Below are positions 15,442-22,045 of a stretch of DNA of 64,000 nt, one piece after another. Position 1 is the stretch's first letter. Each line of letters opens with the position of its first letter. The position numbers and the translations under genes are program-made. The notes beneath the pieces are model-generated. The model was not told the DNA's origin. It did not search any database and saw only the letters and a list, made by a program, of their open reading frames with translations. Source of the stretch: Actinoplanes derwentensis (lineage in GTDB: Bacteria; Actinomycetota; Actinomycetes; Mycobacteriales; Micromonosporaceae); assembly GCF_900104725.1 (NCBI RefSeq), contig NZ_LT629758.1, positions 6,255,001-6,319,000 on the forward strand. Direction: 5' to 3'.

Positions 15442-16946
15442 CGCAACAATACGCGATAAAGGGGTGACGACTGACGGACGGCCTCTAGCTGCTTTTCGGG
15501 AGGCGGAGAAGATCCCTGGGCAAGCATCTTCATTCCCAGTACAAACCATGGCGCTAGGGCATCTGGTGCCGCACGAAGTTCTTCCTCCAATTCGTCAAAG
15601 GAAACAGCATCTGCTTCTGCCAGCGCAAGATACGCCTCGGCACGTAATGGCGCGGGCGAGCTAGAACGCGTGAGCTCCTCAATCCACTCCCGCGCCGGAT
15701 CAATTGCGCCCAATAGGCCCATCTTCCGAGCGCCATAGGTAAGCCACAGCGATTGCCAATCGCTCACAGAGTGCTCTGTTAACTCAAACCAAACTTCGAT
15801 CGCCTCCCCCTCTCTAGACTCGTAAGCGCGAACTAAATACCTCACCAGGTGCGGAGTCAAGGAGGGCACATAGCGAAAGAGTCGGGTTACCCAAGGTAGA
15901 CCACCAGCGTCACCATTTCTGATTAAGGAGTTAAGCGCACGTCGAAGATGTCGCAAGTCTTGGGAACTGATCTTTCTTAAGGTTATTCCTCCAATAGAAT
16001 CACCCTCTCGGTCAATGCGTTGCAACATCTGCATTGCCCAAACAACAGATTCGGCTTCATCCTGATCGAAGTAGCCCGTAACAGCCACCTCTACATCCTG
16101 GGGATCGAAAGTCGCCGCTGCCGTATCCACGTCCATATCGGTATGAGCGAAAAGATAGGTTGGAAATGTTGAAACAAAAGTCTTCTGATCGCCTACTACC
16201 AACCCAACATCGCGAGCTGCCTCGCCGAGAATCTCTAGATTCCGCAGCGCATCTCGGTAGCTTCCACACCCGATACGAAAGTCGTCGTTGAAACGCCAAG
16301 CCGCGATTCCACGTCGTGTCACGGCACGCTCGACAATCCTTATATATACTTCCGACAGCCAATCCGAGGCATCGAGCAACTGTGGAATACCGAAAGATCG
16401 ACCACTTAACTCCCCGAGCAAGCTAATCAACTGGTCAACATGCAGCACATCCCCCGTCTGCATGTGTAGCTCTTGCCGAAGGACTTCATGGTCTACATAT
16501 TGATAGAACGCAGTTATATCAGCCTCGGCAACATATCGAATCTGCGCATCACCTATACGAACGGGTCCGCTGCTCACATGTTCAAATGCATAAGCAATAG
16601 GCGCCTTAATAAAATTCTTGTACTCTTCCGGGGTCCGCTCTGAAATTTCCAGATCTTCCAAAACTAGTCTAGTAAGCGCCCTGTAGGCTACGCGCTCGCC
16701 AATACCGATAATCGGAACTGGGCGTATGCCAAAGCCAGACTTCCGCGCATTTACAGACAATGGAGTGGCGTTCGGTTGACCGCTTAGAAGACGGCTCTTG
16801 ACCCAGCCCGCAATGGCGGAACTTCCTACACGTATTGCATCGGACCACGGCTCCGGGGGAAGAAGGTTTCGAACAGTTTCAACTTCCTCTAAGACGGCTC
16901 TCTCGATCTTCAGCCTCGCGACGATACTGCTGTCTACTGCTTCCAT
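15438..16946 (-). CDS. Abi/UG-type reverse transcriptase, probable anti-phage defence protein
   Basis: A 502-aa protein. The RT palm motifs are visible. A basic region GIRPVPIIGIGERVAYRAL (about 73-91) precedes motif A EADITAFYQYVDH (D143). Motif B is FGIPQL (186-189), motif C is RFNDDF (D221-D222, FNDD instead of YADD) and motif D is GDQKTF (K255). The C-terminal half (about 280-502) is helical and repeat-like, as in the Abi and unknown-group (UG/DRT) RTs that synthesise DNA in phage defence. There is no maturase domain as in group II introns. It is clearly AT-richer than its surroundings and sits in the AICE cargo region. A structured GC-rich element lies 140-220 bp upstream. The subgroup cannot be fixed by eye. 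Confidence 0.82.
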   Translation of the reverse strand: MEAVDSSIVARLKIERAVLEEVETVRNLLPPEPWSDAIRVGSSAIAGWVKSRLLSGQPNATPLSVNARKSGFGIRPVPIIGIGERVAYRALTRLVLEDLEISERTPEEYKNFIKAPIAYAFEHVSSGPVRIGDAQIRYVAEADITAFYQYVDHEVLRQELHMQTGDVLHVDQLISLLGELSGRSFGIPQLLDASDWLSEVYIRIVERAVTRRGIAAWRFNDDFRIGCGSYRDALRNLEILGEAARDVGLVVGDQKTFVSTFPTYLFAHTDMDVDTAAATFDPQDVEVAVTGYFDQDEAESVVWAMQMLQRIDREGDSIGGITLRKISSQDLRHLRRALNSLIRNGDAGGLPWVTRLFRYVPSLTPHLVRYLVRAYESREGEAIEVWFELTEHSVSDWQSLWLTYGARKMGLLGAIDPAREWIEELTRSSSPAPLRAEAYLALAEADAVSFDELEEELRAAPDALAPWFVLGMKMLAQGSSPPPEKQLEAVRQSSPLYRVLLR

Positions 16947-17083
16947 TTCACCCCTAGATTATAGAAACCGGCAAGCTGACGGTGGTGAAGCCGATCAAGG
17001 CGATCGGCTGCCATTTACATCCGATAGTGATAATTACACGAGCACACGCGACCATACTGCCGAATTGATCTCTCTAAGATCAA

Positions 17084-17163
17084 GGCGCCGCGCAAGCGCG
17101 GCGCCGGCCGGTTGCGCTCGGCCTGCTGGCGGGCTCCGCCCGGCATCGGCCGGCGAACCGGCC
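17084..17163. other. Nested GC-rich inverted repeats upstream of the RT gene (candidate ncRNA or terminator)
   Basis: A perfect 10-bp hairpin GGCGCCGCGC-AA-GCGCGGCGCC (17084-17105) abuts an 8-bp pair GGCCGGTT/AACCGGCC (17106-17113 and 17156-17163) that encloses a smaller GCGGGC/GCCCG-type hairpin. The remainder of the 16947-17197 gap has no ORF. It could be the terminator of the gene at 17198-17893, or a structured RNA used by the RT. Several retron and DRT systems have such an RNA next to the RT gene. Position and structure are seen; function is inference. Confidence 0.45.
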
Positions 17164-17197
17164 GAAGCTCTGACTCATAAATAAGATCCATGGCTCG

Positions 17198-17893
17198 CTA
17201 CCTGGTGACCAACGCGGCTCTGGCCGTCTCAGATTCGATCACCGGTGGCGGTAGATCCGGCCAGTCTCCCCGGCGGGAACGCTGCCACCACCACTTGCCT
17301 CGGCGCCACCACGAGGTTGGCTTCCATCCTGCTCGCGGCATACACGGGTGCTCCTCGACTCCCAGGTCAATGCGGCAAATCTGATCGAAGATGACCATCG
17401 CGAATCCAACGGCGCTTTGGTTCTCCGCATGTTGCTCGCGGGCTCCCACTGGGGTAGTCGCGAGGTTACCAAGCCGATCAGCGACTTCACTGGCCGCGCT
17501 GACGACCACATTCGGGGCCAGAACCCTCAGGGCTCCATAGGCACCCAGCAAGTCACCATGCGCCATCAGGGCTCGCTCAGTGATTCGGACAAACATGGAG
17601 TGGTAGCCAAGGCCCCCACCGAACTTCCTTCCGGCGATCGGCTGTATGGCGCGTACCGAGCCATCGCTCTCTACCACCGCCCAGACAGCCGCAGCGAAGC
17701 GCTCGTATGCCGTGACTCTGCGGTCTACTGGCACGCGTCCGGACTGGGCCAGCTTCGGAAGATGTTGAACTGCCGCAAGCCCTGCTTTCAGGGCGGCTGC
17801 GGTCACGGAGGCGGGTTCCACCGGCGAACTATGGCAGCGCTCCGGTGTCCACAGAAGACACCATCCGGCGTGTTGTTCCGGCGTGTAGGCCAA
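17198..17893 (-). CDS. Hypothetical protein at the right end of the AICE
   Basis: A 231-aa reading frame with protein-like composition: ALKAGLAAVQHLPKL, then TAYERFAAAVWAVVE, then a long helical stretch ending VADRLGNLA. It finishes with a Trp/Arg-rich tail (WWRRGKWWWQRSRRGDW). The first in-frame start is TTG 17893 without a strong Shine-Dalgarno, so the true start is uncertain. No family recognised. It lies between the RT module and attR, upstream of the RT on the same strand. The 17894-18172 stretch to its right shows no convincing gene. Confidence 0.5.
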   Translation of the reverse strand: MAYTPEQHAGWCLLWTPERCHSSPVEPASVTAAALKAGLAAVQHLPKLAQSGRVPVDRRVTAYERFAAAVWAVVESDGSVRAIQPIAGRKFGGGLGYHSMFVRITERALMAHGDLLGAYGALRVLAPNVVVSAASEVADRLGNLATTPVGAREQHAENQSAVGFAMVIFDQICRIDLGVEEHPCMPRAGWKPTSWWRRGKWWWQRSRRGDWPDLPPPVIESETARAALVTR

Positions 17894-18172
17894 TCACCCA
17901 TGCCCCGTTTGGATGATCCGCTCCGGATATCGCACGCCACGACGGCGTCGGCGGTCCCTCCGGCCGTCTGGCTGCCGCACCGCTTCACGGCTTGCCCTCG
18001 ACTCCTGTGGTCACTGCAGGTGGGGTACCGGGAAAACGGGTTCAGGACTGCGTGGACGTGCCAACTACGTGCCATTAGGCCGTGCCACTGGCGGTCCCAG
18101 ACGGTCATGATCGGGCAACCGGGCACCGCTCCTGACCAGGCAATCCGGGCGGATCATGACAGCGGTTAGCGA

Positions 18173-18215
18173 TCTTCCAAACTGACTACGCGAGTTCGAT
18201 TCTCGTCGCCCGCTC
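18173..18215 (+). repeat. Right attachment site (attR), 43-bp direct repeat
   Basis: A perfect copy of 4969-5011 representing only the 3' half of tRNA-Gly; no acceptor 5' strand or D-arm precedes it, so this is not a functional tRNA. It marks the junction between the AICE and the integrase relic to its right. Confidence 0.92.
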
Positions 18216-18221
18216 AGCTAC

Positions 18222-18262
18222 AACGGCCCAGGTCAGAGGTACTCCCTCAGACCTGGGCCGTT
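18222..18262 (-). terminator. Second copy of the int-proximal terminator
   Basis: A perfect 13-bp inverted repeat (18222-18234 and 18250-18262, AACGGCCCAGGTC and its complement) followed by TCGCTTTT on the plus side. It is related in sequence and position to the hairpin at 5017-5058, showing that att, terminator and integrase were inherited together from a second, related element. Confidence 0.7.
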
Positions 18263-18285
18263 CGCTTTTCACCCTCTAGTGGATC

Positions 18286-18980
18286 TTGCGTGCCATTGGC
18301 CGCCCCGGCGCAGCTTCTTGCCCTTGGCGATCTGCTTGTTCGTACTGTCGGCTATCTCGCGATCCCGGTCACTCGTCGCGTGCCGGTAGATCAAGGCGGC
18401 CCTCATGCTCGCGTGGCCCATCCGGTACATCAGCTCCCGTGGGCTGGCTCCACTCGCGGCGCGATGTTGTTCCCGGCGTGCCGGAGATCGTGGAAGTTGA
18501 AGCCCGCCGGCATACCGGCATCCGCGAGCGCCGTGACCCACTTGACCGCCCAGCGAAAGTTGCCGGTTCGCAGCGCCACGTTCGTGTCACCGGTGAAGAC
18601 CAACTCCTCCTGCCCCTTACCGATGAACTCGCCCGATTGGCCGGCCAGGGCCTTGCAGGCGACTGACGGACGAACGACAACCGGATGCCCGCTGCCGACT
18701 TCGGCGGGCCGAACGCCAGACCGTTCCTCAACGCGGCGAGCTTGCGGGGTACGCGCACGGTCGCGGCCTCCGCGTCGACATCGCAGCGCCGCCAGTCCGC
18801 CCACCGCAGGCCGGAGAAGGCCGCAACGGTGATCAGGGCCATATATCGGGGCGGCATCTGGGCCGCGAGCGCGAGCACCTGGGCGACGGTCGCCAGCGTC
18901 GCCGTGTTTCCCGTAGGCCAGTGCCCGGCTGAACAGAACCGGACCGGCCAAGGCCTGACCGGGGTGAGTCGCGGCATGAC
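18286..18980 (-). pseudogene. Relic of a second AICE integrase (C-terminal part, multiple frameshifts)
   Basis: Three reading frames together give the integrase sequence. The pieces are VAQVLALAAQMPPRYMALIT to VRVPRKLAALRNGLAFGPPK, then LRTGNFRWAVKW to FHDLRHAGNN, then SPRELMYRMGHASMRAALIYRH. They match the intact parts of the AICE integrase at 5.1-6.3 kb closely. At least two frameshifts break it, and the N-terminal arm and first 150 or so residues are missing. No other AICE genes remain to its right. It is the scar of a tandem element at the same tRNA site. Confidence 0.85.
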
Positions 18981-19212
18981 GCGCCGGTGCGGCGGTCTGT
19001 GGTCCTGATGTCCACGGCGATACGTACCCCACTGGGCGCCGTGCCGGAACTGGTCAGCGAATGTAACGCAAAGTCACCCAGCAAAATTACTGTAAGTAGT
19101 AAAAACTCGATCTTCCCCAAATTTTGTGCACGAAGAGTCAGTATTGGCGAGGAAGGAGAGGACCTAATGTCACTCCGAGCCACATAGTCGATTGCTGCTA
19201 CACGGAGTACAG

Positions 19213-21555
19213 ATGCGCCTGACCCCTCCCGCCGTCACGCACTACGCGATGGCGGCCACCGGTTGTCTGTTCGCGGGCATGCTGGTCGCCGCGCCACCGG
19301 CGGCGGCCGCCCCGGCCACGAACGATTTCCCGGCCTACACGATGTCCTCGGCCCTGAGCCCCGCGCCGCTGTCCGCAGCCGCGTGCGAGACCACCACGAC
19401 CTGCGTCGTGGCACCTGCACCTCGCGGCGGGTCCGCTGACGATCACGCGAATCTCACCCAGGCGATCACCACCGCCGCCAGCCGGACCGTGCCGGCCGTC
19501 TTCGCTGCGGACGGCACTGTGACCAGCCCGGCGACCACCGCCACCGTGCTGCTGTCAGCCGGTACCTACCGGATCACCCGGGGTTTGAAGCTGCCGCCGA
19601 ACGTCGATCTTCGCGGCGCTGGGATCACTGCCACCACGATCCTGATGGATCCCACCGTGAACTGGCGCAACTTCGCATATGGCTACCTGATCGCGCCGAC
19701 CGGTGACAAGCAGCCGGGCAGCACCAATCTGGTGTCCGATCTGACGGTCAACGGGAACTGCCGTACCAGCGCCACCGGTTTCGACGACGCCACGATGCCG
19801 AGCCGTCCGAGACAGCCGTGTGACTTCCGCGGCACACTCGGCGCGCATGCGAACACCGGCGGCGGCATCTCGGTAGGGGACCGCTGGACCGTCCGGCAGG
19901 TGCGTTTCACCAACTTCGAATACTTCAAGCTGTGGGTCCACGGCACCACCGGGGCGCGGATCGTCGACAACCGTTTCGACAACCGGGGCGGTGCCGAGTC
20001 CGACGGTGAGGACAACATCGGCGGTGGGGGCCGTAACACCGGCACGGTGATCGAGGGCAACCAGTTCGACGCGACGATCAACGGCAACGCGTTCGATTTC
20101 ACCAACGCCCAGGGCACCACCGTGCGCGACAACATCGTGCACACCACCCCGGCGGTGGCAGCGGCCCGTGGCGTCGCCGAGTACGGCAACCTCTACTTCG
20201 AAGCGGTGTACGGGGCCACTGTCACCGGCAACCAGTTGCAGGGCGCGCACATCGTGCTCAAGTCGAACTCCGACTACTCACACACCGGCACCAACAAGGA
20301 CGTCACCCAGCCGCGCGACATCCTGGTCGCGGAGAACACCATCCGCGACTCGTTCACCGTCGGCATCGGCATCGCCTACGACGACTATCTGGACGATGAC
20401 AAGACGTACGGCACGCCTGGTTCATGGGACCAGAACAGCGAAACCGCCGGCGATCACCTGGTCCGGCTCGGCGGAGCCAACGTCATCCGGGACAACCTGA
20501 TCGAACGTCCCCGGCAGTCCGGAATCCTCGTCTACGGCAACACCGCGGCCAAGAACAGCCCGGACATCATCACCGGCAACCACATCCGTAATGCCGGGTT
20601 CGGCGGGTCCTCGGCGTACAGCACCGGCGCGGGATACTTCGACACCAGCGGCATCGGGCTGTCGGTAGGCTCCCGTGACGAGATCTACGGCAATACGATC
20701 GTCGACGACCAGGCCGAACCCACCACCTGGTACGGCGTACACATCGGCGCCCGTAATGCGGCTTCGCGTCCCACCTTCGTCTCGCTGACTGGTCCCGGTG
20801 GAGTCACCAACACCAGTAGTGGCGTCATCGCTGCCCCGGTGCGCACCACCGCGCTGGCCCCAGAGGCACCCACCGGAGTAGGCGTCGCCGGATCAGCGCT
20901 GACCTGGCAGGAGTCCTACGCCACCAGTAACCCGGTGGCCGGCTACCGGGTCTACCGCAACGGCGTTCCGATCGCCGATCTGCCGGTCGGCAGCCCGGCG
21001 GTACCTGGCGACATGCTCGACGCCGCCACCGGCTGGACCGTCAGCGGGTCGTCGAGCAGCGTGTCCCGGCCGGCCTCGGGCGGGCCGTTCGCCGGCAGCA
21101 GCCCGCTGCGACTCACCGCTCTGCGCGACGGTCAGATCAGCACCTACAGCAGCCCGGTGACGGCCGCGCCCGGCACCACGTACACCTCGGTCGCGAGTTT
21201 TCAGGCCGTCGACGTCAGCCGCCGAGTGCGGGCCGGGCTGGCTTTCACCGATGCCGCGGGCAAGGTGACCCGCCTGGGCAGCGCCAACACCGCCACCGTC
21301 GACGGCCTCACCGGCTGGACGACCAGTTCGTTCTCGGCTGCCGCACCGGCCGGCACGGTGTCCGTCCAGGCTTTCCTCATGGTGGAGAAGGCTGTCGCGG
21401 GTGAGTCCCATCTGATCGGCCGGACCGGCCTGGTCGCTGGCACCGCCACTGAGCAGTGGGCGGTTCCTGCCGGGTCGACCGGTACCCACCAGATCGTCGC
21501 CTACCGGGCCGGTGACGGTGAACTCTCCGCGGTGACTGAGCTCACTCTGCCCTGA
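19213..21555 (+). CDS. Secreted right-handed parallel beta-helix protein
   Basis: A 780-aa protein from the ATG at 19213 (GGAG 6 bases upstream; a TTG at 19192 is less likely). A signal peptide ends near AAPPAAAAPA. The central part (about 60-540) repeats short beta strands with N and G turns (TGARIVDNRFDN, GTVIEGNQFDA, TTVRDNIVHT, GATVTGNQLQG), the pattern of pectate-lyase-like parallel beta-helices. The C-terminal region (about 550-780) has a fibronectin-like strand pattern and a beta-sandwich resembling carbohydrate-binding modules. Likely a secreted polysaccharide-binding or -cleaving protein; catalytic residues cannot be named. A terminator follows. Confidence 0.8.
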   Translation: MRLTPPAVTHYAMAATGCLFAGMLVAAPPAAAAPATNDFPAYTMSSALSPAPLSAAACETTTTCVVAPAPRGGSADDHANLTQAITTAASRTVPAVFAADGTVTSPATTATVLLSAGTYRITRGLKLPPNVDLRGAGITATTILMDPTVNWRNFAYGYLIAPTGDKQPGSTNLVSDLTVNGNCRTSATGFDDATMPSRPRQPCDFRGTLGAHANTGGGISVGDRWTVRQVRFTNFEYFKLWVHGTTGARIVDNRFDNRGGAESDGEDNIGGGGRNTGTVIEGNQFDATINGNAFDFTNAQGTTVRDNIVHTTPAVAAARGVAEYGNLYFEAVYGATVTGNQLQGAHIVLKSNSDYSHTGTNKDVTQPRDILVAENTIRDSFTVGIGIAYDDYLDDDKTYGTPGSWDQNSETAGDHLVRLGGANVIRDNLIERPRQSGILVYGNTAAKNSPDIITGNHIRNAGFGGSSAYSTGAGYFDTSGIGLSVGSRDEIYGNTIVDDQAEPTTWYGVHIGARNAASRPTFVSLTGPGGVTNTSSGVIAAPVRTTALAPEAPTGVGVAGSALTWQESYATSNPVAGYRVYRNGVPIADLPVGSPAVPGDMLDAATGWTVSGSSSSVSRPASGGPFAGSSPLRLTALRDGQISTYSSPVTAAPGTTYTSVASFQAVDVSRRVRAGLAFTDAAGKVTRLGSANTATVDGLTGWTTSSFSAAAPAGTVSVQAFLMVEKAVAGESHLIGRTGLVAGTATEQWAVPAGSTGTHQIVAYRAGDGELSAVTELTLP

Positions 21556-21561
21556 TTGTCT

Positions 21562-21595
21562 CCCTCCTCGACAGGACCCATCCTGCCGAGGAGGG
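21562..21595 (+). terminator. Terminator of the beta-helix gene
   Basis: The inverted repeat CCCTCCTCG/CGAGGAGGG (21562-21570 and 21587-21595), with an inner CAGGA/TCCTG pairing, begins 7 bases after the stop codon. There is no T-run. Confidence 0.65.
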
Positions 21596-21669
21596 CTCAA
21601 GGCCTGCTCAACCAAGTCTCCGGATCGGCGCAAGCCGGTCAACTTGTCTCACCTGAGTCGGCCGAGAGG

Positions 21670-21700
21670 GAACCGGCCCTCGGTGTGGCTTGACCGATGA
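21670..21700. repeat. 31-bp direct repeat, left copy, bounding the biosynthetic region
   Basis: Perfectly identical to 32429-32459 over 31 bp, and different immediately outside. The two copies enclose about 10.7 kb holding the SARP, transporter and biosynthetic genes. It could be an att-like duplication, a recombination scar, or a conserved piece of an old mobile element. Confidence 0.8.
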
Positions 21701-21783
21701 AACCTTCGTTTATCGATCGTTGATCACCCGGTGCCAAGCTGTCCGCGTCAGGCCGAGCGGCCGCGAGCGATAAGGACAGCACG

Positions 21784-21996
21784 GTGAAGCACCTCACGAC
21801 AGACAGCACGCGACCTCCACGGCGTCTCGCCGCAACGATGGTTTTCCTGGCGATCGCCCTGGTCGGCCCCACCGGGCTCGCGGTCGGGCTGCGTATGGCG
21901 GACGGCGCTTCCTACCTCGTCACGGCTGAGGGCGACGATTGCGTCAACGAGTGGAACAGCACGACCTCCTCCTACCTGCCGTGCGACAACCCCTGA
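21784..21996 (+). CDS. Small secreted or membrane-anchored peptide of unknown function
   Basis: A 70-aa reading frame starting with GTG at 21784, preceded by AAGGACAGCAC. A basic N terminus (RPPRR) is followed by a hydrophobic segment (LAATMVFLAIALVGPTGLAVGL) that may be a signal peptide or anchor. The roughly 35-residue remainder ends in a two-cysteine loop (C53 and C67, in the segment beginning CVNEWNST). It lies just inside the left 31-bp repeat and converges on the SARP gene. It could be a secreted peptide product or an unrelated small exported protein. Confidence 0.5.
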   Translation: MKHLTTDSTRPPRRLAATMVFLAIALVGPTGLAVGLRMADGASYLVTAEGDDCVNEWNSTTSSYLPCDNP

Positions 21997-22045
21997 TCGC
22001 GACGAGCGGACGGTTGACCCTCTACGGGTAACGCCACTGCGGCGG

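Larger units (their letters stand above)
4969..18215. mobile_element. pSAM2-like actinomycete integrative and conjugative element (AICE), about 13.2 kb
   Basis: The limits are set by a perfect 43-bp direct repeat of the tRNA-Gly 3' half (4969-5011 and 18173-18215). The gene set is the AICE set: tyrosine integrase, excisionase, RepSA-like HUH initiator, SpdB-like membrane protein, one FtsK/TraB translocase, Pra-like activator, GntR repressor, XRE regulator and Nudix protein. Cargo on the right side is a reverse transcriptase plus HEPN pair with clearly lower GC. AICEs excise, replicate by rolling circle and transfer double-stranded DNA through TraB. The integrase here appears frameshifted, so mobility may be lost unless the shift is programmed or a sequence error. 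Confidence 0.9.

Noticed and set aside
15442..15549. N-terminal extension of the HEPN protein
   Set aside because: It would lie inside the RT gene; the GTGA overlap at 15441 is the natural start and the extension has shadow-like composition.
15438..16946. Group II intron maturase
   Set aside because: There is no maturase or HNH domain and no intron RNA domains V/VI around it; the C-terminal half is helical repeats and the partner is a HEPN gene.
16947..17197. Classical retron msr-msd
   Set aside because: The RT lacks the retron YADD and VTG signatures and no msr/msd a1-a2 flanking repeats were recognised; the structured element is only reported as a weak ncRNA candidate.
17803..18126. Minus-strand ORF overlapping the 17198-17893 gene
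   Set aside because: No recognisable features, overlaps a better candidate, and its composition is irregular.
18173..18215. A second tRNA-Gly gene
   Set aside because: Only the 3' half (from the anticodon loop) is present; the acceptor 5' strand and D-arm are missing, so it is an att copy.
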